64,000 nucleotides of DNA from Pseudoalteromonas sp. SMS1. Lineage in GTDB: Bacteria; Pseudomonadota; Gammaproteobacteria; Enterobacterales; Alteromonadaceae. The position numbers were made by a program, and so were the translations under genes. Below the pieces are notes generated by a model. The model made no database searches, was not told where the DNA came from, and saw nothing but the letters and a program-made list of their open reading frames with translations. This document shows positions 44,717 to 54,601 of this stretch, in pieces (position 1 is the stretch's first letter; every line of letters begins with the position of its first letter). The DNA lies in the NCBI RefSeq assembly GCF_021530565.1, contig NZ_JAKGBI010000004.1, forward strand, positions 1-64,000. Reading direction: 5' to 3'.

Positions 44717-47524
44717 ATGAGCATCAACAATAGAACGAAACGCAATCTAAACAGGAGCCTACTGGCGCTTGCAATTGCTTCAGCAAGTATGGCACCAACA
44801 ACTTATGCGAATGACGACGACCAAGCGGAAGCACCCGAGCGCATTACCGTAACAGGTTCTCGCATTATGCGCGCAAGCTTTGAGGCACCTTCTCCCACTG
44901 TTGTGATTTCAGCAGAAGACATCAAAATAACTGGGGCCAATAACGTCAATGATATTTTGACGGGAATGCCACAGTTTGCCGATGGATTTGACTCTGCATC
45001 AGGCAACTATTCTTTTGGTAACTCGGGGCTGAATATTCTCGATTTACGAAATATGGGTGAAGAAAGAACCCTCGTCCTGATAAACGGTAAACGCCCTGCT
45101 CTTGTTGCAACAGACTATCAAGGAATGTTTGCTGATGTGGGCACGATTCCAGCTTCTTTGATCGAACGTGTCGAAGTAATGACAGGTGGTGCGTCAGCGA
45201 TATATGGCTCAGACGCAATTGCCGGTGTTGTTAACTTCATCTTGAAAAAGGACTTCGAAGGCACACAAGCAAATGCGCACATCTCTGGCACCCAAGAAGG
45301 TGGGCACAGTACTCGCAGCTTTAACTTTACTCATGGATTTTCGTTTAACGATGACGGCAATGTAACCGTCGCATTTGACTACTTGTCAGAATCGGCGCTC
45401 ACACAAAACAATCGCGAAAAATCCTATAACTACCAGCGCTCTGTGACCAACCCGAATAAAGGTGAAGGCCAACCCGCCAAAATTTGGAAAACCAATGTAT
45501 CTCCGATTCCGTGGGGGGTGCCACAAACTATTTTCTCAGTCTACAATGGCGACGATGGCGGCTATGACTGGTATGACTTTGACGAAGCGACTCAAGAAGT
45601 CGCACTGCGCGCACGCTACAAAGACATGTACGATGGTTGGTTAGTCGATGCAGACAAAGGTTACGAAGGTACGGCTTGGGGCCACATAGAAGATCCGTTC
45701 GAGCGAATCAACTTATTCACGTCTTTAAACTATCAATTTGATAACTTTGATGTGGGCTTTGATGTAACACTCGCGCGCACTAAGTCAAACAACGTTATCG
45801 ACCCTCCCTTTAAACGCGCTTGGATGCAAGTTAAGGAAGTTAAAGAACTGTTTGATACGCCAGCCTCCATCACTAACAATTTTGATGATGAAGACTGGAT
45901 AGGATTCCACCATACATTTTACGAGCGCGGCGGACGTAAACACACCAATACCAGAGACTATTTTTCTTCTTCACTGACATTTTCTGGCGTCTATGCAGAT
46001 GACTGGTTCTGGGACGTGAACTTTGTAACGGGTAAGTCAATGGCGTCTCTTGATCGACACACAGAAATGCGTCAAGACCGCTTTACCAGCAAAATGCAAG
46101 TGGCAGGTGAGTGCGTCGAAGCAGGTAACTGTCCAACATTTTCACCCTTTGAGCGCGCATCCGACGAATTTATGGATTATGTAATTGACGCGTTTACATC
46201 AACCACAGATACCGTAAACCACTCCTTTACCGCTAACCTCTCAGGTGATCTTTATGAACTACCAGCCGGTACAATGCAAATGAGTACCGGTGTCGAGGCG
46301 CGTTACGAAAGTATTTACTTTGACCCACATGAACTTTGGGCGTCAGGTAACTTATCTTCAACAATGCAAGTCTTGGATGCAAGCCGTAATATCAAAGAGG
46401 CGTACATTGAAGTATTAGTCCCCGTGCTCAGTGACTTACCGTTTGTGGAGCAGTTGGATGTTGAAGCAGCATACCGTATCGCTGATTACTCAACCAATGA
46501 CAGTTTATTTGAAAGTAGCAAACTGGCTTTAAACTGGATGATCAATGACCAAGTTCGCTTGCGCTCGATATTCTCGCAGGCAGTAAGAGCGCCACAACTT
46601 TATGAGCAATTTAGAAGTGAGTCAATCGGTTACTCCACCATGACCGATCCCTGTGATGCTGATGAAATTGATGGCGGCCCGTCTGATGGTCGTCGTAAAG
46701 CAAACTGTGCTTTACTGGGCATTGAACCGGGCTGGGCATCAAACATAAAAACCCAGCGAGGCCAGTCCAGAAGCTCTGGCAACCCTGATTTGAAGCAAGA
46801 AAAAGCAGATACACTCACTGTTGGCTTAGTATTAACACCGACAAAGCTGGTTGAGGATTTAACCATTTCAATCGACTATTTTGACATAAAATTAAAAGAC
46901 AAAATCTCTGAGTTTGGCGGAAGCGACATCCTAAAAAATTGCGTCGATTTGTCTCAAAACTCGATCGACAACATGTTCTGCGACTTGGCATTTCGTAAGG
47001 ACAATGGTGATGTAGAATACGTCAAACCATTGAGCTTAAACTTCGATTCGGGCCGCGTGAGAGGGGTTGATCTGGAAGCCTATTACTCTTGGGAGACACT
47101 GTCGTTTGACTTTAAAGCCTCTCGTATGCTTGAAGACTCAGAAACGACCCGCAACTTTGCAACTGGTTTAGATGAAACGAACAACGAAGTGGGGCAGCTT
47201 GGTAGACCCAAGTGGGCATCAAGCCTAGTCACAAAATATCAATTGGATGATCTGTCACTGAGCTGGACATTTAAGTTTAAAATGTCCGGTCGCTATGACG
47301 ACGACGCAGCGCCTGGCTACCGCGATTCGGATACCCCGTCTCACTCGCGTATTCATAACCTGCGTGCAGACTATCAAGTAACAAACAATGCTTCTGTTTA
47401 CATTGGCATCAACAACGTGACCGACAACAACGGTGGCGACCACTGGACGACAAGCCGCGGCGCATACAATGGCTGGTCCATCCTTGGCCGCTCTGGTTAT
47501 ATCGGCATAGATTACGATTTTTAA
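44717..47524 (+). CDS. TonB-dependent outer-membrane receptor
   Basis: 935 aa. Signal peptide to about residue 32 (TYA), then a TonB-box-like segment (ERITVTGSRI), a plug domain (about 50-180: SPTVVISAEDI, GEERTLVLINGKRP, PASLIERVEVMTGGASAIYGSDAIAGVVNFILKK) and a beta-barrel ending in Phe (YIGIDYDF). Oar-like/CirA-like marine receptors of this size often take up peptides, polysaccharide fragments or siderophores; the ligand is unknown. AAAAGGGG lies in front of ATG 44717. Single gene with its own terminator. Confidence 0.93.
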   Translation: MSINNRTKRNLNRSLLALAIASASMAPTTYANDDDQAEAPERITVTGSRIMRASFEAPSPTVVISAEDIKITGANNVNDILTGMPQFADGFDSASGNYSFGNSGLNILDLRNMGEERTLVLINGKRPALVATDYQGMFADVGTIPASLIERVEVMTGGASAIYGSDAIAGVVNFILKKDFEGTQANAHISGTQEGGHSTRSFNFTHGFSFNDDGNVTVAFDYLSESALTQNNREKSYNYQRSVTNPNKGEGQPAKIWKTNVSPIPWGVPQTIFSVYNGDDGGYDWYDFDEATQEVALRARYKDMYDGWLVDADKGYEGTAWGHIEDPFERINLFTSLNYQFDNFDVGFDVTLARTKSNNVIDPPFKRAWMQVKEVKELFDTPASITNNFDDEDWIGFHHTFYERGGRKHTNTRDYFSSSLTFSGVYADDWFWDVNFVTGKSMASLDRHTEMRQDRFTSKMQVAGECVEAGNCPTFSPFERASDEFMDYVIDAFTSTTDTVNHSFTANLSGDLYELPAGTMQMSTGVEARYESIYFDPHELWASGNLSSTMQVLDASRNIKEAYIEVLVPVLSDLPFVEQLDVEAAYRIADYSTNDSLFESSKLALNWMINDQVRLRSIFSQAVRAPQLYEQFRSESIGYSTMTDPCDADEIDGGPSDGRRKANCALLGIEPGWASNIKTQRGQSRSSGNPDLKQEKADTLTVGLVLTPTKLVEDLTISIDYFDIKLKDKISEFGGSDILKNCVDLSQNSIDNMFCDLAFRKDNGDVEYVKPLSLNFDSGRVRGVDLEAYYSWETLSFDFKASRMLEDSETTRNFATGLDETNNEVGQLGRPKWASSLVTKYQLDDLSLSWTFKFKMSGRYDDDAAPGYRDSDTPSHSRIHNLRADYQVTNNASVYIGINNVTDNNGGDHWTTSRGAYNGWSILGRSGYIGIDYDF

Positions 47525-47558
47525 CCCCAGGAGCGCGTGTCATACGCACGCATAGCTA

Positions 47559-47588
47559 GTCCAATAGCCCCAAGGAATTGGGGCTATT
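47559..47588 (+). terminator. Terminator of the TonB receptor
   Basis: AATAGCCCCA/TGGGGCTATT stem with a short loop, followed by a T-containing tail. Confidence 0.8.
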
Positions 47589-47603
47589 TATTTGCACATT
47601 TGC

Positions 47604-47984
47604 TTAAATAAAGTAGCGATCTGCGCTTTGCGCTTTAAACTCCCACGTGTCTGCCCCGTCAAAGTATCTAACTTCCACCCCCTGTAAAACTGTTTTATCG
47701 AACATACGTAAATTAACAGCCATACGCGTCGACTCCGCCTTCTCTGTTGGGGTGTAGTGCGTTATACAACCGCAGCGAGTGCAATGATGAAAATCAAGAT
47801 ATTCATCGCCATGCTTATAACTTTGTACGCTTGCACTGCGATGCGCAACGTTAACTTGCGCCATCTCAAAATAGCCCCAAATCGCGCCATAACGATGACA
47901 TAAAGAGCAATTACAACTTGTTGCTAAATTTACCTTTGTTGATACATCGATTATCACATTGCCACAATGACAGCTCCCCTGCAT
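47604..47984 (-). CDS. GFA-family zinc protein
   Basis: 126 aa. Zinc ligands: GSCHCGNV at the start, SCNCSLCHRYGAIWGY around residue 28, and HHCTRCGCITHY around residue 70. Same family as the gene at 6056 but clearly different in sequence. Enzymatic role unknown. A single gene, convergent with the receptor. Confidence 0.88.
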   Translation of the reverse strand: MQGSCHCGNVIIDVSTKVNLATSCNCSLCHRYGAIWGYFEMAQVNVAHRSASVQSYKHGDEYLDFHHCTRCGCITHYTPTEKAESTRMAVNLRMFDKTVLQGVEVRYFDGADTWEFKAQSADRYFI

Positions 47985-48118
47985 ATTGTCCTCTCTTGTA
48001 TTATGTATTAGTCACTTAAACACCCGCTCGCGACCTTTTAGTGCAACCACTGTTTTTTTATACAGTAAAAGGTAATAAAAAGCAAAGCCGGCTTTGAAAG
48101 CATCTAGACATGACACAC

Positions 48119-49036
48119 TTACTGCGATGCGTAGCAGTGATATAAATCCTGAGCAATGGCACTTACTCGCTCTAGACCCTCTATTTGTTGGTCAAAGCAA
48201 TTCAGTGTTGCGTCACCATTGTATGCGCCCCAAATTCCACCAGCCATCGCACAAATAGTGTCGGTGTCACCGCCCAGTAAACAGGTTTCTTCTACCATTT
48301 GCGTAAGCGGCTTATCCCGGTACATAAATGCAAAATAGAGTGCGGTAACAACCGATTCGGAACTCAACATGCCATTGCCTAGCTGGCATTTAACTGTACT
48401 CGGTTCAAGTACTTTATTTTTTATCAACGCGTTGTAACAGATAACGAGCTTTTGCTTGTAGATGCTCAAATTACTTTCACTGCATAAGGTTTGCATAATG
48501 CCGACTTTATCTACGCCAATCAGTGCAAGTTGGGTAGCACGTGCAATCAAAAATGCACCTTCTATTGCTTCTGGATGCGCATGTGTGATCTCAGCGGTTT
48601 TGGTGATGTCTTCAAGCAAGGAGCGCTGTCCTGCTAGGTTACATAAGGCAACCACAGGCGCCCTCATCGCAGCGCCATTACCTTTAGAACCTTCCTTAAA
48701 CTTTGCTTTGTTTAAAGTCGTGTAATCTTTACCTGATTGTATTCCTTTCAAGAGTTTAGCTGCACTTGGACCATACCCCCTCGACCAATGGTAACTGGCG
48801 CCAAAGGTTTCTGCCAAGTGGCTTTGATTAAACATCTGGCTTACTAAAAATGAAGTTGCGACATCAATAGACATTTGCGTATCGTCGGTATAGCGCTGCT
48901 TACCATCAGAAGTTTTGCCGACAAAGTACCACAACGCACGTTCTAACAGCCCGCCTTCAAAACATGCGCCGCAAGCATCTGCAATTGCCAATGCCTTAAA
49001 GCAGCCAACAAATTTAGATTGTTCGATCACACCCAA
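48119..49036 (-). CDS. ADP-ribosylglycohydrolase family protein
   Basis: 305 aa. Hydrolyses ADP-ribose from modified proteins or related substrates using two Mg ions. The motifs FKALAIADACGACFEGG, RYTDDTQMSIDVA and LLGGDTDTICAMAGGIWGA, with the metal-binding Asp residues, are typical of DraG/ARH-like enzymes. The start codon is preceded by a normal spacing. It is a single gene, so its target is unknown. Confidence 0.92.
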   Translation of the reverse strand: MGVIEQSKFVGCFKALAIADACGACFEGGLLERALWYFVGKTSDGKQRYTDDTQMSIDVATSFLVSQMFNQSHLAETFGASYHWSRGYGPSAAKLLKGIQSGKDYTTLNKAKFKEGSKGNGAAMRAPVVALCNLAGQRSLLEDITKTAEITHAHPEAIEGAFLIARATQLALIGVDKVGIMQTLCSESNLSIYKQKLVICYNALIKNKVLEPSTVKCQLGNGMLSSESVVTALYFAFMYRDKPLTQMVEETCLLGGDTDTICAMAGGIWGAYNGDATLNCFDQQIEGLERVSAIAQDLYHCYASQ

Positions 49037-49661
49037 CTCCGTTGATTTGAATAAACTTCACCAAAGAGAAAACGCGATTTGAATTCATTAGATAATATTA
49101 GCTGAGTTTGGTATGAAAACGCGGGTATTCATAAATAATCAAGCACCAGTAAGATACCTCTGAAACCCCGTTGGCGGATTAATAACCTACGAACTAACCT
49201 ATTCAACACTGAATTGACCAAAACTCATTTGGACAAGAATAAGTGATCGTTTTACACGCTAGAGCTGAATGCTAAGCAAGGGGGTTTAAATAGCGAGCAC
49301 CATACACATGGCCAACACAAAATTGATTGAAGATATGTCTGTTGCAACAAGTCGAGGTACCTGCCCTGCCTTTGTACCAATAAAAACCTGAACCTCGCGC
49401 TTTACACCAGCCAGCGGGTATCTGGCAATCAGTGGTAAAAAAGCAACAAACACCGCTTTAATGAGGTGTTTGTTCAACATTATTAAAATTATTCGCGCAC
49501 TTTGGCGCCAAAGCGGTCAGTAAACCAGCAAACAACAGGCATCATAAGGCATTGAACATAAAAACTGTTGCTAAGCCAATATATTAGGGCTACAATGCCG
49601 GAAAATAACAACTTTGCTTAATAATGTAGTAAAGTTATTATGTACTGAATGAAAGATTTCA
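49037..49661. other. Intergenic region before ssrA
   Basis: 625 bases. It holds a 64-codon minus-strand open frame (49286-49480, MLNKHLIKAVFVAFLPLIARYP...), with two hydrophobic segments and no good ribosome site. I cannot tell whether this is a real small membrane protein or the remnant of one. The right end holds the ssrA promoter. Confidence 0.35.
49614..49641 (+). promoter_or_regulatory. Candidate sigma-70 promoter of ssrA
   Basis: TTGCTT and TATTAT, with a 16-base spacer, lie 20 bases upstream of the mature tmRNA 5' end. Confidence 0.45.
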
Positions 49662-50019
49662 GGGGCTGATTAGGATTCGACAGGATTCATGAAGCCTGAG
49701 GTGCATGTCGAGGGGCGGTTGGCCTCGTAAAAAAGCCGCATTTAAAGTAATCGCAAACGACGATAACTACGCTCTAGCGGCATAATAAGCCCGCTAGCAC
49801 TCCTCCAAGAAATGCTTGTGGTTCTGGATCTGGAGTGTCATCCTACATAAGATCGCTACGGAAACCCTGGCCGGGGTTGAAGGGTTAAATATAAGCGGCC
49901 TCGCCTTTACTTATCGTGTTCGTCCGAGACTTAAAGGTTAACCAATAGACGATACTAAACATGTAGGACCGAGGGTCGACGCTTTCTGGACGGGGGTTCA
50001 AATCCCCCCAGCTCCACCA
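49662..50019 (+). ncRNA. ssrA: tmRNA
   Basis: Transfer-messenger RNA for rescue of stalled ribosomes. The 5' end GGGGCTGATTAGGATTCGAC pairs with the 3' end that closes in GCTCCACCA. The tag frame starts at GCA 49753 and encodes ANDDNYALAA, then TAATAA, the ending expected for ClpXP recognition. The T-arm (GGGTTCAAATCCCCC region) is intact. This 3' end is the integration site of the island to the right. Confidence 0.98.
49976..50019 (+). repeat. Left attachment repeat (ssrA 3' end)
   Basis: The last 44 bases of ssrA. A decayed copy lies at 59827-59867: 21 of the first 22 bases agree (TCGACGCTTT, then TGGACGGGGGT), and the T-loop part has diverged with indels. Direct repeats of this kind flank elements integrated in ssrA. 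Confidence 0.8.
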
Positions 50020-50030
50020 AATGAAGCAAT

Positions 50031-50075
50031 AAAAAGCCAGTAAAACATCTGATTTTACTGGCTTTTTTGTTTTCT
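50031..50075 (+). terminator. Terminator of ssrA
   Basis: AAAAGCCAGTAAAA and TTTTACTGGCTTTT form a 14-bp stem followed by T-rich sequence. Confidence 0.9.
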
Positions 50076-50302
50076 GAATGTATCGATAGCGGTACGTACG
50101 TGCCCTAAATGTGCCCCAAACATGCCTTGAAAGGGCACATTTCGGTCACCTATAAAAGCATTATTCCGCTAGGGTATCTAATTCGCCAGATGGCTCTCTC
50201 AAACAAGGCTCAACACTTTAAAGCTTTGATATTTCCTGTGGTCATTCTTTAATATTCTTTGAAACCATGCTCCATATATATGCCAATGGACCCAAGTAAG
50301 CT

Positions 50303-51199
50303 TCAATACCCATTTGCTTTTCTCTCGAAATCAACATCTAACAATCCATCCAGCCTTTCAAGTACATTTTCAAGTCTCAACAACATTCTTCTGGAACCAA
50401 ACGGTGAGTTAGGATCTTCCTTAACTTGAAAGGCAGGAAGCGATCTTATCAAAATAACTTTATTTGCAATTCTTCTGCTAGTATTTCTCAATATATCATC
50501 GTTAAGTAAAACCCTATCAACTTTTAGCTTATCCAGATGTAAAATACATTCTGCTAAATCTGAAACTGTATATACCAGCTTTGGGATAGGTCTAGACAAT
50601 TCATGGAAATGAGCCTCTTGCACACTCAGTTCAAAATGGTCAAGTAACTCATATACACCGACCTCGAGATCCCCTAATGTCTTGGGTAGTTTTACGTAAT
50701 AGGACTTACCTGGGCCAAATTCATCACCATCTTCTGTTACAAGTGTTGAATATTCATGCGAAGTGAATACTTCAGATAAAATTTCATTCACTAAGTCGCA
50801 CTTAGATTTAATCTTTTCTGTGAGCACTTCTAGTGCGTATTGCTTCTCTTGAGACTTTAGGTTTTCCTGAGCGAGTAACAGATTATCATGGTGGATACCC
50901 TTAGTTTCTCGGAGTTCATTTCGGGTTAGCTCCAGTTCCTTGACTTGCAAACGAATAGAGTAAACCAGAATCACAATTGTAAAAAAGGTGAGTATTGGAT
51001 TTAATATCCCACCAATAAAGTCGCCAAAAGCCCCAAAATCCCCTTGATTCCCGAAGCCATCATTAAAATTTGAAAAATAGGTAAGTAACAACACTCCCAA
51101 CGCTATTGGGATTATAAACTTCACCGATGTAATGATGACTTGTAACGTTTTCTTTTCTTGTTGTGCTATGTCGGTTTGGTCCAGCTCTTTTTGGCTCAT
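50303..51199 (-). CDS. PutAbiC-like membrane protein
   Basis: 298 aa. Two N-terminal TM helices (about 28-45 and 70-85) embrace the motif FGDFIGGILNPILTFFTIV, followed by a coiled coil (LQVKELELTRNELRETK...) and a helical C-terminal domain. This architecture is that of the putative phage abortive infection protein family (putAbiC), frequent in defence islands, though many members are untested. It is the first gene of the island, divergent from umuD and separated by 130 bases. The phage-defence role is inference. Confidence 0.65.
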   Translation of the reverse strand: MSQKELDQTDIAQQEKKTLQVIITSVKFIIPIALGVLLLTYFSNFNDGFGNQGDFGAFGDFIGGILNPILTFFTIVILVYSIRLQVKELELTRNELRETKGIHHDNLLLAQENLKSQEKQYALEVLTEKIKSKCDLVNEILSEVFTSHEYSTLVTEDGDEFGPGKSYYVKLPKTLGDLEVGVYELLDHFELSVQEAHFHELSRPIPKLVYTVSDLAECILHLDKLKVDRVLLNDDILRNTSRRIANKVILIRSLPAFQVKEDPNSPFGSRRMLLRLENVLERLDGLLDVDFERKANGY

Positions 51200-51298
51200 A
51201 ATATATTCCTTTTCAGTGATGCAGCCAATTATGCCTACCTACTACAAAAGCATCAATCAAACCCACCTATTATTGCTTTACCTCAACCTATAGATATA

Positions 51299-51318
51299 TA
51301 CTGTATATATAAACAGTA
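51299..51318 (+). promoter_or_regulatory. LexA (SOS) box of umuDC
   Basis: TACTGTATATATAAACAGTA is an almost perfect SOS box (CTGT-N8-ACAG), 10 bases before the umuD start codon. It shows that the operon is DNA-damage inducible. Confidence 0.92.
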
Positions 51319-51328
51319 TAGGTAACGT

Positions 51329-51742
51329 ATGAAAGTAATACCCATAAAGGCACAAGCTGGGATCACAGGATTTGAGTCTCCCGCAGCCGAATACCGAGAA
51401 CTAGGACTGTCTTTAGATCAATTATTAGTGCAACACCCAAATGCAACGTTCATTGGCTTGGCGTCTGGTGATTCAATGCAAGGTGTAGGCATTTTCGATG
51501 GCGATTTACTTGTTGTAGATAGAGCAGTACAGCCACAACAGAACGATGTTATCGTGGCCAATTACAACAACGAATTTGTTTGTAAATTATTAGACGTTGA
51601 GAATCGTTTGCTACGCTCTGCTTCACCTATTTATTCTCCCGTTAGAATTAGTGATGATGACAACTTTCAATTAGAGGGTGTTGTCATTGGCTCTGTTCGT
51701 ATGCATCGCAGCAATTCGGAATTAACTAAATGTATGCACTAG
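51329..51742 (+). CDS. umuD: UmuD, SOS-response self-cleaving polymerase V subunit
   Basis: 137 aa, S24 peptidase. The RecA-stimulated cleavage site is A10-G11 in KAQAGITGF. The catalytic Ser49 (ASGDSMQ) and Lys86 (FVCKLL) are present. UmuD' joins UmuC to form the translesion polymerase. It overlaps umuC by 13 bases. Confidence 0.96.
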   Translation: MKVIPIKAQAGITGFESPAAEYRELGLSLDQLLVQHPNATFIGLASGDSMQGVGIFDGDLLVVDRAVQPQQNDVIVANYNNEFVCKLLDVENRLLRSASPIYSPVRISDDDNFQLEGVVIGSVRMHRSNSELTKCMH

Positions 51743-52986
51743 TAGATGCAACATCGTTTTATGCGTCTGCAGAGAAAGTGTTTGATCCGAGCATACGTAA
51801 AAAGCCAGTGGTGGTTCTATCGAATAATGATGGCTGTATAGTCGCAGCATCACCCGAAGCAAGGTGTTTAGGCATACCCAAGTTTGAACCATATTTCAAA
51901 TTGAAGGACATTCTGCAAAAGAATGGTGTTGTTATTAAGTCGTCTAACTATGAGCTGTATGCCGATTTGTCAGACAAAATGATGAACGTCATTAATCAGT
52001 TTAGCGACAATCACTATATCTACTCTATCGATGAGTCATTTCTAAAGTTCGACGGCTATAGTGATGTGGTTTCATCGTGGTATGACTATGGTCATTTAAT
52101 AAGGCGCTCAGTTTGGCGCATAACAAAGCTACCTGTTGGGGTGGGTTTTGGCCCTACCCCAACATTGGCAAAAGCAGCAAACCATGCTGCCAAAAAGTTC
52201 CCAGGTGCAACCGGTGTTGCTGTGATTGATAACGAACAAAGCCGCAGGCAGATACTTTCTAGAATGGGCGTTGGTGATGTGTGGGGCGTTGGACGCAGAC
52301 TAACTAAGAAACTCAAACTATTCGGCGTTGAAACTGCGCTCGATTTATCCAAACAAAACCCTCGACTTATGCGCCAACAATTCAGCGTAGTTCTCGAGCG
52401 CACTATTACAGAGTTAAATGGTGAGGAATGCCTATCTTGGGATGAAGTAAAGCAACGTAAAAAAGAAGTTTATAGCACCCGCAGCTTTGGTGAGCGGGTT
52501 ACTGAGCCTTTCTCTCTCAAAGCATCACTCGCTTCGCACTGTTCTATCGTCACTAAAAAGCTAAGAAAGCAAAGCTCATTGGCAAAACGCATCGTGATTT
52601 TTGCCCACAGTTCGCCACACGAGAATGACTATTTCAAAAAGTCTTTCATTAAAGAACTTCTAGTTGCTTCAAATGATGCAACCGTGTTTGCTAATGCAGT
52701 CGAGAGTGTGTTTAATCAATTGTATAAACCAGGTGTTCGTTACTACAAAGCTGGTGTAGGCGCTATCGAGTTAGAAGATGATCTGTTTCAGCAATCCGAC
52801 ATGTTTAATCAATCGCAAGATAAACCTGAGCTCATGAAATGTCTGGACGAAATAAACACTAGGTATGGCTCCACTGCTGCGCGTATAGGTTCAGAATTAC
52901 AAACTCAAAAGTGGGAAATGCGCAGAGAGTTTTTATCTCCACGCTTTACGACAAGGTGGGCGGATATTCCAGTGATAAAATGCTGA
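51730..52986 (+). CDS. umuC: UmuC, Y-family DNA polymerase V catalytic subunit
   Basis: 418 aa, full length. Palm residues: ALVDATSFYASAE with the first metal-binding Asp, and YSIDESFLKFDGY with the second Asp-Glu pair. Finger, little-finger and the conserved C-terminal part follow. Overlaps umuD in the usual way. umuDC on mobile elements is common. The chromosome probably has other SOS polymerases elsewhere. Confidence 0.97.
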   Translation: MYALVDATSFYASAEKVFDPSIRKKPVVVLSNNDGCIVAASPEARCLGIPKFEPYFKLKDILQKNGVVIKSSNYELYADLSDKMMNVINQFSDNHYIYSIDESFLKFDGYSDVVSSWYDYGHLIRRSVWRITKLPVGVGFGPTPTLAKAANHAAKKFPGATGVAVIDNEQSRRQILSRMGVGDVWGVGRRLTKKLKLFGVETALDLSKQNPRLMRQQFSVVLERTITELNGEECLSWDEVKQRKKEVYSTRSFGERVTEPFSLKASLASHCSIVTKKLRKQSSLAKRIVIFAHSSPHENDYFKKSFIKELLVASNDATVFANAVESVFNQLYKPGVRYYKAGVGAIELEDDLFQQSDMFNQSQDKPELMKCLDEINTRYGSTAARIGSELQTQKWEMRREFLSPRFTTRWADIPVIKC

Positions 52987-53163
52987 TAATCTATGGTTAA
53001 AATGGCACGTAGCAAAGAGCGTTGACCATGATGTTGCCTCGGGCTTGTTCGGGAACCTATCGAGATAAGTTGTTACCGACATATAAAGTGGTAATATATT
53101 GTAAATATCAGATTAAGTAATTATTTTTTATTCAAGCATTAAAGTATAGGGATATTGTAATAA

Positions 53164-53805
53164 ATGGAAAAAGATAAAAACTCAGGCACCAAAATTAAAA
53201 ACTTAGTTTCCATATGTACTTTTATAGCCTTTATGTTGGTAGGTTATCACTTTTTATGCAAAGGCTTTATTAGCGGAGCTGAGTACATCGCATTCGCGAC
53301 TCTGGGTTTGGTTGTTTCACTATTAGTTAAGTTAGCAGATAGAGTCGAGTCATTTACAATTGGAGGCAACGAAGTAAAGTTATCACAGGAAAATGAAAAA
53401 GCAGAAGAAAATATATCTAAGTTAAAAGAGATCGGCAATGCATTGGCCGACTCAATTATCTACCAACTTCCATCTATGTCAGAGTCACATAACCACGATG
53501 CGTATCGCAAAGGCGCTGAATTCATTAAAATTTATGAAATTACATTATTACTTAAATTCCCTCAAAAAAACCCGATACCATTGGAAAAAATAGAGAAAGC
53601 AGTAAGGAGTTATTTATCCGGAACAGCCTTAAATGTGAACAGTGAAGCGATGTATGACACGAATGACCCAATTCCAGAGCCATTACAGCTCTTAAGCAAA
53701 TACCGCACAGAAGAGCAAATAAAAAAAGTAGAAAGTAGCGACGTATTTAAACTATACAGGGATAAACTTTACCCGATTTACGTCAACACAAAGTACAAAG
53801 TTTAG
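53164..53805 (+). CDS. Island membrane protein of unknown function
   Basis: 213 aa. Two hydrophobic helices (about 15-33 and 40-58), then a coiled-coil and helical soluble domain. I recognise no family. This two-helix-plus-cytosolic arrangement is common among effector proteins of small defence loci, but nothing in the sequence proves it. It starts 177 bases after umuC and heads a three-gene plus-strand unit with the two small genes behind it. Confidence 0.6.
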   Translation: MEKDKNSGTKIKNLVSICTFIAFMLVGYHFLCKGFISGAEYIAFATLGLVVSLLVKLADRVESFTIGGNEVKLSQENEKAEENISKLKEIGNALADSIIYQLPSMSESHNHDAYRKGAEFIKIYEITLLLKFPQKNPIPLEKIEKAVRSYLSGTALNVNSEAMYDTNDPIPEPLQLLSKYRTEEQIKKVESSDVFKLYRDKLYPIYVNTKYKV

Positions 53806-53830
53806 TATTGGGATAAAGAAAGGAACAAAG

Positions 53831-54028
53831 ATGAAAAATACTCTACCTGAAATCGAAGGAACATATTTTATGATCGACGGTGATGGAAATAAAAAACAAG
53901 TCAAAATAGAAAATATGGCTTTAAGTGAAAATCACCCAAGAAACCTTCATGTTATAGAAAGTGAACTAGAATACTACGCATTATCTATTGAAAACGGTTG
54001 CGAACAATACACATGGGAAAAACTATAA
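53831..54028 (+). CDS. Small island protein
   Basis: 65 aa, acidic, soluble. AAAGGAACAAAG lies in front of the ATG. No family recognised. It sits 25 bases behind the membrane protein and three bases before the next gene, as in an operon. Confidence 0.55.
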   Translation: MKNTLPEIEGTYFMIDGDGNKKQVKIENMALSENHPRNLHVIESELEYYALSIENGCEQYTWEKL

Positions 54029-54031
54029 GTA

Positions 54032-54463
54032 ATGAAACTGAGTCATAAAAGAAAAATCAACCATAAATACCAACGAGAGAGCTATAAAGGTTGTAGGGCA
54101 AGTGCTAGTCTAGTTGATCCAACGACTATTGATTTAATTTTAAACACCTGTACCTTTATTGGTGGGGCTGTTGGTGTCGTACAGACCCCCGATACTTATC
54201 GAAAAGTTAGAAATAACTTTCGTAGAAATGTAATGAGACGGTTTCTTACGGACACTAAAAATGCTTGCAAAGTTAAATTACTAGAAAACGGCAAGGCGTG
54301 TAATGCACCAACAAAGTTAATTCAGATTGAGTTAAATATGCAACCGCTCTTTGCTCGAGTGTGTACTGAGAATCCTGCACATTTGGTCCATGCAAATGGT
54401 AAAAGAATCAAACTTTCTGATTTAAGTGAAGAGCAGCGAAAAGAGTTATTTGAGTTAAAGTAA
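54032..54463 (+). CDS. Basic island protein of unknown function
   Basis: 143 aa, strongly basic. A Gly-rich hydrophobic segment (TCTFIGGAVGVVQ, about residues 39-51) is followed by RKVRNNFRRNVMRRF and a C-terminal helical part; two Cys lie in the middle. No family recognised. It is the last gene of the three-gene unit and is followed by a terminator. Confidence 0.55.
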   Translation: MKLSHKRKINHKYQRESYKGCRASASLVDPTTIDLILNTCTFIGGAVGVVQTPDTYRKVRNNFRRNVMRRFLTDTKNACKVKLLENGKACNAPTKLIQIELNMQPLFARVCTENPAHLVHANGKRIKLSDLSEEQRKELFELK

Positions 54464-54476
54464 GTTAGGAAAAAGC

Positions 54477-54500
54477 AAAGGCGCTAAACGCGCCTTTTAT
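54477..54500 (+). terminator. Terminator of the three-gene island unit
   Basis: AAAGGCGC/GCGCCTTT stem with a TAAAC loop, then T-rich. Confidence 0.85.
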
Positions 54501-54601
54501 TTAAATTGAATAAATCATAACTTGATCTGTCAGACTCGAATAATAGAACTCAATCAAATCTGACAGTCGCATATGTGCCAACAACTGTCATTCGTAATGC
54601 C

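Noticed and set aside
49286..49480. Small membrane protein before ssrA
   Set aside because: Two hydrophobic stretches but no ribosome site or family; left as a note within the intergenic entry.
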